Positions 6,611 to 14,244 of a stretch of DNA of 64,000 nt are shown in pieces; position 1 is the stretch's first letter, and each line of letters begins with the position of its first letter. The stretch is taken from contig NZ_JBHSMT010000026.1 of NCBI RefSeq assembly GCF_042654985.1, positions 62,001-126,000 of the forward strand, written 5' to 3'. The notes beneath the pieces are model-generated. The model worked only from the letters and a program-made list of their open reading frames with translations. It was not told the origin of the DNA and ran no database searches. Position numbers and translations under genes: made by a program. Source of the DNA: Paraherbaspirillum soli (GTDB lineage: Bacteria > Pseudomonadota > Gammaproteobacteria > Burkholderiales > Burkholderiaceae_D).

Positions 6611-7914
6611 TGCGCGTGCTCTGGATCTTGCTGGCGTATTGGCGCACCCGGCGATTGACCTTCTCCAGCCGTGCCGAGCTGGAGGCTTTCCAGGCCCGCA
6701 AGCTGGCCGGATTCATGCGCCGCCTCAGCGCAAAAAGCAGTTACTTTGCGCCGTTCAAGGACCAGCCTCTGACTCAATGGCCGGGCATGGACAAGGCCGT
6801 CATGATGGCCAATTTCGACAGCATGAACACCCGCGGGCTGAGCTTGAAACAAGTGCTGAACGTGGCGCTCGGCGCCGAGAGCAGCCGCGACTTCACGCCG
6901 GCCATCGCCGACACCACGGTCGGTCTTTCTTCCGGCACCTCGGCCCAGCGCGGCGTGTTTGCGGTCAGCGCGCGGGAGCGGGCGGAATGGGCCGGCATCA
7001 TGCTGGCCAAAGCGCTGCCCGACGGCTTGTTCAGCGGCGAGCGCGTCGCGTTGTTCTTGCGCGCCAACAGCAATCTGTACACCACCGTGCAAAACCGCTG
7101 GCTGACTTTTGAATTTTTCGATTTGTTCCAGCCCTTCGAGCACAATGTCAGTCGCCTGGCCGCCTACCGGCCGTCGATCATCGTGGCTCCGGCCCAGGTG
7201 CTGCGGGCGCTGGCGCTGGCAGTCAACGCCGGCCAGCTGCAACTGGCGCCCAAGCGCGTGATTTCGGTGGCCGAAGTGCTGGAGCCGCAAGACCGGCAAG
7301 TGATCGAGCAGGCATTCGGCCAGCTGCACGAAATCTACCAGGCCACCGAAGGCTTCCTCGCCAGCACCTGCGAGCACGGCGTGTTGCACCTGAACGAGGA
7401 ATACATCCACGTCGAGCCGCAATGGCTGGATGAGCAGCAGCACCGCTTCGTCCCCATCATCACCGACTTCAGCCGCTGGACCCAGCCTATCGTGCGCTAC
7501 CGTCTGAACGATGTGCTGGCCGCCAGGCAGACGCCTTGCCCGTGCGGCCGGGCGACCCGCGCGCTGGATCGGATCGAAGGCCGCTGCGACGACCTGCTGA
7601 CCTTGCCCGGCGTCGACGGCAAGCCGGTCCCGGTGTTCCCCGACATGCTGTCGCGCGCACTGGCGCAGGTGTTGCCGATGGATGCGGATTACCGCCTGAT
7701 CCAACAGGCGCCGCTGGCGCTGACCTTACATGCAGAAATTGCCGCCGACCAGCTGGCAGCCGTGCGCACCCATATCGAGCAGGCCTTGCGCCAGATCAGC
7801 GTCGATGTCCAACGCCTGAGCTGGACCCTGCTGGACCAGGTGCCGGCGTTCAATCCGACAATCAAGCGCCGCAGAATCATTCGCGCCATGCCGATGGAAG
7901 AAAACCATGTTTAA
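6607..7914 (+). CDS. PaaK/F390-synthetase-like adenylate-forming enzyme
   Basis: The 435-residue protein has a phosphate-loop-like TVGLSSGTSAQRG near residues 104-116, an adenine-pocket-like YQATEGF, YRLNDV, and the family-typical Cys-Arg motif CPCGRATRALDRIEGRCDD. This places it in the phenylacetate-CoA ligase / coenzyme F390 synthetase branch rather than the long-chain acyl-CoA synthetase branch. It presumably activates a carboxylate as an acyl-adenylate. The start at 6607 forms an ATGA overlap with the hydrolase gene; upstream open sequence is a shadow. It fills the activation slot that OleC fills in olefin pathways but is from a different subfamily. Confidence 0.8.
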   Translation: MMRVLWILLAYWRTRRLTFSSRAELEAFQARKLAGFMRRLSAKSSYFAPFKDQPLTQWPGMDKAVMMANFDSMNTRGLSLKQVLNVALGAESSRDFTPAIADTTVGLSSGTSAQRGVFAVSARERAEWAGIMLAKALPDGLFSGERVALFLRANSNLYTTVQNRWLTFEFFDLFQPFEHNVSRLAAYRPSIIVAPAQVLRALALAVNAGQLQLAPKRVISVAEVLEPQDRQVIEQAFGQLHEIYQATEGFLASTCEHGVLHLNEEYIHVEPQWLDEQQHRFVPIITDFSRWTQPIVRYRLNDVLAARQTPCPCGRATRALDRIEGRCDDLLTLPGVDGKPVPVFPDMLSRALAQVLPMDADYRLIQQAPLALTLHAEIAADQLAAVRTHIEQALRQISVDVQRLSWTLLDQVPAFNPTIKRRRIIRAMPMEENHV

Positions 7915-8536
7915 ACCGATCAAGCTCCAATTGTGGCCGCGGCTGCGGCAGATGTTGCTGGGCTGGGGCTGCGTCGGCGTCGCCTACACGCTCGGCAGCC
8001 TGTGGCAAGGCCACGCGATGGTGTTGCCCGAAACGGCGCTGGACCGGATGATTCCGTTCAACCCGGTCGGCGTCTGGTTTTACCTGTCGTTTTTCGTGCT
8101 GATACCGGTCACCTATTTGGTCGCCGAGTTCGATCGCCTGCGCTGGCTGACTGCCGCCATGCAAGTCTGCGCCGTCGTCAGCGGCATATTCTTTATCGCC
8201 TGGCCGACCACCTTGCACTATCCGTCGATTAGCGGCGACGGTCTCAGCGTCGCGCTGCTGCGCCTGCTGTCGGCGGCGGATTCCAGCCACAACTGCCTGC
8301 CGTCGCTGCACGGCGCATTGACCCTGCTGTGCGTCTGGGCACTGGTGGATGCGCGGTGCTGGCTGCGTTCCATCTTCGCCGTGGTTTGCGGCCTGTGCAT
8401 TTGCTTTTCGATCATCCAGCTGCGGCGCCACATCAGTATCGACCTGGGCGCCGGCCTGCTGACCGGGCTGATGAGCGGCTGGCTGTGCCAGCTGCAAGCT
8501 GCGACCCGTCCTGACAACAAGGTGCTCCCACTATGA
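7907..8536 (+). CDS. PAP2-family membrane phosphatase/transferase
   Basis: The 209-residue protein has about five to six membrane segments. The PAP2 motifs are NCLPSLH (PSLH at 132-135) and RRHISID (His175, Asp179). The PSLH variant occurs in the branch that includes inositol-phosphoryl transferases and lipid phosphatases, so it may move or remove a phosphoryl group on a membrane lipid. The N-terminal CX6R-type motif of classical PAP2 is not obvious. It overlaps both neighbours (8 bp and ATGA), so it belongs to the operon. Confidence 0.8.
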   Translation: MFKPIKLQLWPRLRQMLLGWGCVGVAYTLGSLWQGHAMVLPETALDRMIPFNPVGVWFYLSFFVLIPVTYLVAEFDRLRWLTAAMQVCAVVSGIFFIAWPTTLHYPSISGDGLSVALLRLLSAADSSHNCLPSLHGALTLLCVWALVDARCWLRSIFAVVCGLCICFSIIQLRRHISIDLGAGLLTGLMSGWLCQLQAATRPDNKVLPL

Positions 8537-9651
8537 ATATGTTCGCGCTGTCATTCCTCCTGATGCTGGCCTGCGTGCTCGGCGAACTGCTGTACCTGAA
8601 GTTCGCCAGGCAGCAGACCATCCCGTGGAAAGACGTGGTGTTCAATCTCGATTCCGGCCACATCCTGATGTGGATTTTCCGGGGCGTCGAGACCGCCGCC
8701 TTCGGCTTCGTGCTGGCGCATTTGAATTTGCATTGGGTCGATCAATGGCATCCGCTATTGCAGTGGGCGTTCGCCTTCGTCGCCTGGGACCTGTGTTTTT
8801 ACTGGATGCACCGGATGCATCACAAGCTGAGCTTCCTGTGGGCGGTGCATGTGGTGCATCACCAGGGCGAACATTTCAACCTGTCGCTGGGGATCAGGAA
8901 TTCCTGGTATTCGTCCTTATCCAACTTTCCGTTCGTCGCCATCCTGGCCGTGCTCGGCGTGCCGCTTGAGATTTTTGTGATGGTGTCGTCGTTCCATTAT
9001 TCAGTGCAGTTCTACAACCACAACGCCATCGTCGGCAAATCCGGTTTTCTCGATAAATTCATGGTGACCCCTTCCAGCCACCGGGTGCATCACGGCATCG
9101 ACCCGCTCTATATCAACAAGAATTTCGGCGGCACCTTGCTGTTGTGGGACAAACTGTTCGGCACCTTCCAGCCGGAACGCGACGACATCGAGATGGTGTA
9201 CGGCGTGCCCGGCAGCGTCCGCAGCGACAACCCTTTCTGGGCCAGCAACCTGCCGTACTTCCGCTATTTCAAATGGCCGCTGCCATCTCTGCACAACAGC
9301 AAAAAATTCACGGTGCCGGATTTTTTCATAGGGAGCGGCGGCGTCATTTTGTTCGGCCTCGTGATCTATTACGTCAACCGCCAGGGCAGTGCTGCCGCGG
9401 TCCAGCAAGGCATCCTGTTTTGCGCCATCTTCCTGGCCACGATTGCCATCGGCGGACTGTCGGACGGCAGGCGCTGGGGCGCTGTGTGCTGGGTATTGAT
9501 CGCGTTGGCCCTGCCGATCTTTTATGTCGCGTATTACGCGGTGCGCGATCCGGCGCCGCTGGTGCTGATGGCGCTGTTGCTGTTGCACGGTATCGACGGC
9601 CTGCGGCGCTTGCTGAGCACGACTATCCACACATCAGAAAATCTCGCCTGA
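8533..9651 (+). CDS. Sterol-desaturase / fatty acid hydroxylase family membrane oxygenase
   Basis: The 372-residue membrane protein has the di-iron histidine boxes HRMHH (93-97), HVVHHQGEHFN (106-116) and SSHRVHH, followed by NKNFGG. The fatty acid hydroxylase superfamily uses these to hydroxylate or desaturate lipid chains with O2. Extra hydrophobic segments after residue 270 lengthen it beyond the usual ~280-residue domain. It starts by ATGA overlap with the PAP2 gene. It likely hydroxylates the operon's lipid product or an alkylglycerol-like intermediate. Confidence 0.85.
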   Translation: MNMFALSFLLMLACVLGELLYLKFARQQTIPWKDVVFNLDSGHILMWIFRGVETAAFGFVLAHLNLHWVDQWHPLLQWAFAFVAWDLCFYWMHRMHHKLSFLWAVHVVHHQGEHFNLSLGIRNSWYSSLSNFPFVAILAVLGVPLEIFVMVSSFHYSVQFYNHNAIVGKSGFLDKFMVTPSSHRVHHGIDPLYINKNFGGTLLLWDKLFGTFQPERDDIEMVYGVPGSVRSDNPFWASNLPYFRYFKWPLPSLHNSKKFTVPDFFIGSGGVILFGLVIYYVNRQGSAAAVQQGILFCAIFLATIAIGGLSDGRRWGAVCWVLIALALPIFYVAYYAVRDPAPLVLMALLLLHGIDGLRRLLSTTIHTSENLA

Positions 9652-9665
9652 GCTGAAAGCGATCC

Positions 9666-10775
9666 ATGACCAATAACAACACGCCCATCTTAGCGCCGCT
9701 GCGCTTCAAGCAAGCCGCGGAATCCGCGTTCCGCCAAGAGCTGAGACAAGAAGCGCAATCGTATTTGGACCAGCGCGGCGAGCATCGCTTCGGCAACGGC
9801 TGGCAGCTGGTCAAGGGCGCGTTTCTGGCGGCGCTGGCCGGCGCTTTGTATTGGTGCGCGCTGCATGCCGACCGCCCGTTGCAATTCATCCCGGCCTACT
9901 TCGGTTTTATTTTTGTCGCCATGGTGCTGGCGATGAACCTGCTGCATGACGCAGCTCATCAAGCGGTGTTTCGCTCCGCCGCGTTAAACCGCTTGTTGAT
10001 ACGCATCGTCAGCATCCCGGTCGGCATCGACCCCGATTTCTGGGTCATCCGCCATGTCCACTTTCATCACACCTATGCCAACATCGACGGCTACGATCTT
10101 GACATCGAACCCAATCCCTTCCTGCGGCAAACGCCGTTCCAGCGCTGGCTGCCGCAGTTCCGTTACCAGCATATGTATTGGCCGCTGATCGCCGCCTTGT
10201 CGCTGCCTTACCTGTGCTGGTATTCGGACTGGATCGATCGCCTGGGTCAGACCAAGATCGTCGCCCAAGGCAGCCGCTCCGGCTGGCCCAGCTGGCCGCT
10301 ATTCTTGTCGGCCAAGCTGGTGCATCTGTGCGTGGTGCTGGTGCTGCCGATCTGGTTGCTGCCGAATATCGGCTGGGGTCAGGTGCTGGCCTGTTATTTC
10401 CTCGGCCTGATGCTGGCGTCCTGCTTCCTGGTGGCGATGATCCTCGGCACCCATTGGGCCGAAGTCGATTTCTTCCAGGCTCCCGCTGACGGCAAAATGC
10501 CGCACACCTGGCTGGAACATACCTTCCATACTTCGTGCGACTGGGCGCCCCGTCCACGCTGGCTGGGTTACTGGCTGGGCGGCTTGAACTACCACCTGAC
10601 GCACCATCTGTTCCCAACCTACAGCCACCGCCATTATCGCCAGCTGGCCGGCATCATCGCCAGGCTGGCCGTCAAACATCGACTGGCTTATCGCGAACTT
10701 AATTATGTTCAGCTGATCACCTCGCAGCAGAAATTCTTGAAGGCGATGGGTGGCAAACCAAGCAAAGTGGAGTAG
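9666..10775 (+). CDS. Membrane fatty acid desaturase
   Basis: The 369-residue protein has three histidine boxes of membrane fatty acid desaturases: HDAAH (94-98), HVHFHH (130-135) and NYHLTHHLFP. The last is HLTHH where QxxHH is more common, as in front-end-type desaturases. Hydrophobic pairs at about 50-95 and 205-250 fit a four-helix topology. It follows the hydroxylase gene after 14 bp and ends the operon. Its TAG stop lies inside the first bases of a 96-bp dispersed repeat (10772-10867), so the repeat inserted at the very end of the gene. Both this and the previous enzyme need O2. Confidence 0.87.
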   Translation: MTNNNTPILAPLRFKQAAESAFRQELRQEAQSYLDQRGEHRFGNGWQLVKGAFLAALAGALYWCALHADRPLQFIPAYFGFIFVAMVLAMNLLHDAAHQAVFRSAALNRLLIRIVSIPVGIDPDFWVIRHVHFHHTYANIDGYDLDIEPNPFLRQTPFQRWLPQFRYQHMYWPLIAALSLPYLCWYSDWIDRLGQTKIVAQGSRSGWPSWPLFLSAKLVHLCVVLVLPIWLLPNIGWGQVLACYFLGLMLASCFLVAMILGTHWAEVDFFQAPADGKMPHTWLEHTFHTSCDWAPRPRWLGYWLGGLNYHLTHHLFPTYSHRHYRQLAGIIARLAVKHRLAYRELNYVQLITSQQKFLKAMGGKPSKVE

Positions 10776-10867
10776 GGTGGAAAAGCGCAGCGTCTTCCGC
10801 CGTGTTGGATGCGTCAAATGTATGTGGCACATCCAGCGGCGGATAACGCTGCGCTCATCCGCCCTAC
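10772..10867. repeat. 96-bp REP/MITE-like element, copy 1
   Basis: The element begins GTAGGGTGGAAAAGCGCAGC and ends with the near-inverse (GCTGCGCTCATCCGCCCTAC). Each end contains its own short hairpin (GGCGGA...TCCGCC type). Copies of exactly 96 bp occur at 13576-13671 and 40476-40571, and a 116-bp variant at 35074-35189. It may serve as the terminator of the lipid operon. Confidence 0.85.
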
Positions 10868-10880
10868 GGCCTTGTTGTAG

Positions 10881-11019
10881 TTAATCGGGGACATAGTTTA
10901 AGAGGCACCGTAGTGTGCCGAATTACTGTGTCCCCGATTAACGGACCACGGAGCACCGAGGGGTTGCTGTTGATTTGAAGTTGTTTTTGACGTGCATTCC
11001 GCATTGGGACGCTGCCAAA
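10881..11019. repeat. Inverted repeat and dispersed intergenic repeat unit
   Basis: TTAATCGGGGACA (10881-10893) pairs perfectly with TGTCCCCGATTAA (10929-10941). Directly after it come CGGAGCACCGAGGGGTTGC (10949-10967) and TTCCGCATTGGGACGCTGCC (from about 10997), both found again, partly in the other orientation, at 13217-13575. No gene is visible between 10776 and 11132; a TTGGGCT-type palindrome lies at 11085-11105. Confidence 0.65.
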
Positions 11020-11132
11020 GGTGACAGCTGTCAGCACGCAAGTTGACTGCCAAACTCAATGAACGCAGTAGTGAATAAGAAAAATGCTGGGCTTTGCAGC
11101 CCAACACACCATAACTCCACCCGACACTACCG

Positions 11133-11576
11133 ATGCTGACAGCCGAGAGATTCAAGCGCTTCCTGGCCATCGTGATTTTGGTGTGCTTCTTTCTTCCTCT
11201 TTGCCAGTGCACCCCCAAGGCAGACGTTGGAGATCCTGCAAGATCAGGAAAAAGCCGCGCTACCGAGGTGTTCATCCCTGCGGCCACAATCCATTTTAAA
11301 GAAATCGGCGAGGCGCTTATCGTAGCGCTGTTTGCCTGGCCCTTGGCGGCTTGGGCATTTCGTCGGCGCGCTCATACCGTGCCAACCGAAGTGCTGCTCA
11401 ATACCGCCGAAGTAATTTGCAGCGCGGCGTCATTGGCTTATTTGGTATTGATAGTGCGGTTCTGGGGTGAGGTCAGATATGGTGGCGTCATTGCATTTGC
11501 GGGCTACGGGAGCTATCTCGCAACGTCCGGCTTTATCTTGGTGCGCCGTATCATTGGTAGATTCGTTAAGTATTAA
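11133..11576 (+). CDS. Small membrane protein, unknown function
   Basis: The 147-residue product has an N-terminal hydrophobic segment (residues 8-24) followed by Cys residues (LPLCQCTPK), then three further hydrophobic segments at about 54-74, 90-108 and 116-138. The polar 30-50 region probably lies outside the inner membrane. No family recognised. It is the first gene of an AT-richer islet that contains a SUKH gene and is bounded by dispersed repeats. Confidence 0.5.
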   Translation: MLTAERFKRFLAIVILVCFFLPLCQCTPKADVGDPARSGKSRATEVFIPAATIHFKEIGEALIVALFAWPLAAWAFRRRAHTVPTEVLLNTAEVICSAASLAYLVLIVRFWGEVRYGGVIAFAGYGSYLATSGFILVRRIIGRFVKY

Positions 11577-11612
11577 TTTCAAGCACAAAAATTTCCAAAT
11601 TAGGAGCGAGCT

Positions 11613-11810
11613 ATGGGTTCTTTTAGTATCTGGCACTGGATCATCATTCTGCTTCTGGTATGCATTTACATAATCCCGCTTTGGCGCATCGTGCGCAAAG
11701 CTGGATATATGGGCGCTTGGTCGTTGGTGGTGTTGCTACCTTTTGTGAATATCATTTTCTTGTGGGTGTTTGCATTTGTTAAATGGCCGATTGAGCGGCC
11801 AAAGTCATAG
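11613..11810 (+). CDS. Short two-helix membrane protein
   Basis: The 65-residue product has two hydrophobic helices (about 8-28 and 36-57) separated by VRKAGYMGAW. A clear ribosome binding site (AGGAG at 11602-11606, 7 nt before ATG) supports the start. The pattern IWHW.I.L...P...I..KAGY.G.W resembles a common family of tiny conserved bacterial membrane proteins, function unknown to me. Confidence 0.6.
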   Translation: MGSFSIWHWIIILLLVCIYIIPLWRIVRKAGYMGAWSLVVLLPFVNIIFLWVFAFVKWPIERPKS

Positions 11811-11909
11811 GCAATTATTTCAGCGGGGATGCTTTGGCGAACAGGGTGTTCCCGTGGGCGCCGGAAAACTGCGCTGATAGCATTATATTCACGATAAAGA
11901 TATAGCAAG

Positions 11910-12695
11910 ATGTGGGAAAAAATATTAACGAAAATTGACGAGCTTCATTCTCTTGATAAACAAAATCAAGTTTTCGGTGCCGCGCTACATAAATACAAAT
12001 GTAATCCACGGTTGTCACCTGTCGACCTTCAAATCATTGAGAACAGACTCGGTGTAACGTTACCGACGCAGTTGAGGTCGTTTTATCTTGAAATTGGAAA
12101 TGGTGGTGTTGGCCCGCATTATGGACTGAGTCCTGCCGAAAACGTAACTAACTATCGCGCTGCAATAGACTATCCCGGAATCGATGCTTTTAAGACAGAC
12201 GTCAAGACAGATCCCGAGAATTTAAACGGTAATTGCATAGAAGTAGATCATGATGAACTGACGGGTTTGATTGCGGTAATTCAAGAGGGCTGTGGCCATG
12301 AGATTTGCTTGATCGCTAGCGGCCCAAAAGCAGGAAATATAGTAACCATCTCCTGCGATGACCTTCTATATGAAAGTGAAATCACGCTGATTGATGTCTA
12401 CCAGCATTGGCTTGATTCAGAGATTGAGGTATTTCAATTCGTAAAAGAATTGCTTGGGTCTGAAATGACCCTGACGGAAATAGCCGATGCAGTAAGAGAA
12501 CGCTTTGGTCGGCACGATACGCGAGATATAGTCGTCAGCATAATTGACTCAAAAAAACCAAAAGCTTTATTCGGCTCAGGCAATCACAGGATTTATCACG
12601 GCGCGACACAGCTTCCTTGGTACGAGAGCGAATTCCAAAAATATAAGAGAGCGCAAAAACTGCCTGGGAAATCTTGGTGGAAGCTAGGTAATTAA
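11910..12695 (+). CDS. SMI1/KNR4 (SUKH) family protein
   Basis: The 261-residue protein contains the SUKH signature around residues 38-75: RLGVTLPTQLRSFYLEIGNG, then GVGPHYGLSP. The E-H-L-P...Y-G pattern is typical of SMI1/KNR4 proteins. In bacteria these are often immunity proteins of contact-dependent or Rhs toxins, or are cell-organisation proteins in their own right. No toxin gene is adjacent. It overlaps the next membrane protein gene by one base (TAATG). AT-rich DNA suggests acquisition. Confidence 0.75.
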   Translation: MWEKILTKIDELHSLDKQNQVFGAALHKYKCNPRLSPVDLQIIENRLGVTLPTQLRSFYLEIGNGGVGPHYGLSPAENVTNYRAAIDYPGIDAFKTDVKTDPENLNGNCIEVDHDELTGLIAVIQEGCGHEICLIASGPKAGNIVTISCDDLLYESEITLIDVYQHWLDSEIEVFQFVKELLGSEMTLTEIADAVRERFGRHDTRDIVVSIIDSKKPKALFGSGNHRIYHGATQLPWYESEFQKYKRAQKLPGKSWWKLGN

Positions 12696-13180
12696 TGAGG
12701 TTTCTAGAAAAACACCATCGAACATTGATTGCTTGCGCCTTATTGCTCGTCTTGAGTGCACAGCGAGATACGGCGATGTTTGCAATTATTTTTGCTTTGC
12801 CTTTATTTATCTGGTTCATCTACAGTATTTTCGTAGTGTGCGCTAAGCCGGAGAGACGCGCGCAGCAGTTAGTTAAAGTTGCAATCTGGGTTATTGCATT
12901 ATCACTAATGTCAGCTATTCACTGGCATCGCAGTGAAACTGCACGTCATAGTGCAGACGATATTGTCCTAGCGGTGAAGCAATATAAAGTTGAGCATCAT
13001 ATTTATCCAGCCAATCTCGAAGTGATAGGCCGAGACAGCCAACAGTTAAAGAGGGAGTTGATGCTCCATTATTGGTTTTACGATGGCAAGCCAACTCTCC
13101 TTTACGCTTCCACAATTGATCCGTTTGATAAGTACTACTACGATTTCCAGGCAGATACTTGGATACTTCACCCTGATTGA
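12695..13180 (+). CDS. Membrane-anchored protein with pilin-like soluble part
   Basis: The 161-residue product has hydrophobic segments near residues 11-20, 25-45 and 60-76. The soluble C-terminus begins DDIVLAVKQYKVEHHIYPANLEVI, the usual cadence of pseudopilin-like or type II secretion G-like domains (helix, then YP..L..L). It starts by a one-base overlap with the SUKH gene, so the two form a pair. No experimental family assignment can be offered. Confidence 0.55.
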   Translation: MRFLEKHHRTLIACALLLVLSAQRDTAMFAIIFALPLFIWFIYSIFVVCAKPERRAQQLVKVAIWVIALSLMSAIHWHRSETARHSADDIVLAVKQYKVEHHIYPANLEVIGRDSQQLKRELMLHYWFYDGKPTLLYASTIDPFDKYYYDFQADTWILHPD

Positions 13181-13216
13181 GGTCGTGGCTTAAGTTGCAA
13201 ACTCCAACAACGCTAC

Positions 13217-13575
13217 GAAAATTTCTGTGTCCCTGAGTGACGGGCGACGGAGCGCCGAGGGTTGCTTTTGTTTGTATTGGTCTTGGCGGACTCGGCTTTT
13301 CGCCCTGACGGCGACTTCCTTTCTTTTGCTTCGCCAAAAGAAAGGAAGCAAAGAAAAGGCGACCGCAAGCCACTGCCCTCCCGTTGGTCGGGTCCCCAAA
13401 TGTGTCGTCTATCAGTCGGGTGTGAAGGCAAACTCGCTACGCTCAAACACGCCTTCCCACAATTCCCGACTGACAGCCGCCACATTTGGCAGCGTCCCAA
13501 TGCGGAATTCAAGATCAACCGCAACGGCAACGGCAACTTCAACAGCAACCCCTCGGCGCTCCGTAGTTCGCGTGC
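13217..13575. repeat. Composite palindromic intergenic repeat
   Basis: CGGAGCGCCGAGGGTTGC (13248-13265) faces its inverse GCAACCCCTCGGCGCTCCG (13545-13563). Inside are a perfect 13-bp hairpin, TTCCTTTCTTTTG / CAAAAGAAAGGAA (13316-13328 / 13335-13347), and a long imperfect palindrome at about 13397-13487 (ATCAGTCGGG...CCCGACTGAC). TTTGGCAGCGTCCCAATGCG (13485-13504) is the inverse of a stretch near 11000-11019. No gene is visible from 13181 to 13667. Confidence 0.65.
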
Positions 13576-13671
13576 GTAGGGCGGAAAAGCGCAGCGCCTT
13601 CCGCCGTTGGATGTGCCGCCTACGTTCGATGCATCCAAAACGGCGGATAACGCTGCGCTCATCCGCCCTAC
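13576..13671. repeat. 96-bp REP/MITE-like element, copy 2
   Basis: Same length and ends as the copy at 10772: it starts GTAGGGCGGAAAAGCGCAGC and ends GCTGCGCTCATCCGCCCTAC. The terminal CTA supplies the TAG stop (read on the minus strand) of the small gene at 13668-13931, as the first copy supplies that of the desaturase gene. Confidence 0.85.
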
Positions 13672-13931
13672 TTGTTGCGCGCTTTCTCTTCCTCTTCAAA
13701 TTGCGCGCGCATCACATCGAACAGATTGTGGCGATCATCGACGTGTTCGATGATTGCCTGCACCAAGTCATGTGTCATCGCGTTGTCTTTGTTGATCTCG
13801 CGCAGCGGGCGAAGCAGACGCAGCACTTCTTCCAGGCAGATCATGCCGAGACGGGCGCATTCAGCGGCTTCATGGAGGTGGTCGGTTGAGGGGAAAATCA
13901 GGGTTTTGTCAGGCGTTATAGCGAAGGTCAT
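13668..13931 (-). CDS. Small protein behind a structured leader RNA (paralogue of 35195-35557)
   Basis: The 87-residue acidic, helix-rich protein begins MTFAITPDKTLIFP. It shares the pattern MT(F/Y)A..PD(K/Q)T.IFP with the 120-residue protein at 35195-35557; the rest has diverged. It has no signal peptide or membrane segment, and an AAGGAG ribosome binding site lies just upstream. Its stop codon falls in the end of a dispersed repeat, so the C-terminus may have been altered. Both paralogues lie behind a long folded leader with its own promoter, suggesting RNA-level control. Function unknown. Confidence 0.65.
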   Translation of the reverse strand: MTFAITPDKTLIFPSTDHLHEAAECARLGMICLEEVLRLLRPLREINKDNAMTHDLVQAIIEHVDDRHNLFDVMRAQFEEEEKARNK

Positions 13932-14179
13932 ACGGGCTCCTTGGTCTGGGGTTTATTGAGCCGCGCTGTGCCAAAACGGGAGGGCGGCAGATAGCAGAGT
14001 TAGAAGACCGGTCAGGAAACTTTCGCACACCCCCGGCAGCCCCCGAAGGAGCTCACCGCCACTGCCGCCCGTGGAGGACGACAATGGGTGTGCACACATA
14101 GAACGAACGACCGCATGGCGCGGTCTGAGCGTTTCCTGATCCAGGCTTCTAAACCTGATCCCCTTTTTGTTCAGGGACG
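13932..14179 (-). ncRNA. Structured leader RNA A with pseudoknot-like topology
   Basis: Perfect complementary segments in + coordinates: helix A GGGCGGCAG 13982-13990 with 14062-14070; helix B TCAGGAAAC 14012-14020 with 14131-14139; helix C GCACACCC 14025-14032 with 14086-14093. A hairpin with a UUCG loop in the sense strand (AGCUCC-UUCG-GGGGCU) lies at 14038-14053 and another hairpin at 14109-14125. Helix A crosses helices B and C, so the RNA forms either a pseudoknot or two alternative folds. Leader B at 35558-35800 has the same order of A, B, C, UUCG hairpin, A', C', B' with different sequences. No Rfam family recognised. Confidence 0.65.
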
Positions 14180-14185
14180 GAAGCG

Positions 14186-14214
14186 ACTATAAACTTTCTT
14201 TGGCATTGCGGCAA
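14186..14214 (-). promoter_or_regulatory. Sigma-70-type promoter of leader A
   Basis: On the minus strand TTGCCG (14214-14209) is followed after 17 nt by TATAGT (14191-14186). Transcription would start near 14179, just before the first folded segment of the leader RNA. Confidence 0.55.
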
Positions 14215-14224
14215 CAGCTGCTAG

Positions 14225-14244
14225 GTTGGGCTCCAAAGCCCAAC
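14225..14244. repeat. TTGGGCT palindrome
   Basis: GTTGGGCT (14225-14232) and AGCCCAAC (14237-14244) form a short perfect hairpin. A similar GTTGGGCTTCGCC...GGCTCAAC unit follows at 14269-14294. Related palindromes occur at 3465-3503, 11085-11105 and 35045-35066. Confidence 0.55.

Noticed and set aside
9001..9630. Minus-strand 209-residue frame opposite the hydroxylase gene
   Set aside because: Gln/His/Arg-rich composition typical of antisense shadows in GC-rich genes; no start signal and fully contained in a gene with conserved motifs.
3797..10775. Canonical Ole hydrocarbon or beta-lactone cluster
   Set aside because: Only the first two functions match; there is no OleB-type hydrolase, and the adenylating enzyme is of the PaaK branch rather than OleC.
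13932..14179. HDV-like or hammerhead self-cleaving ribozyme in the leader RNA
   Set aside because: The crossing helices recall nested pseudoknots, but I could not find the conserved catalytic core segments of either ribozyme class.
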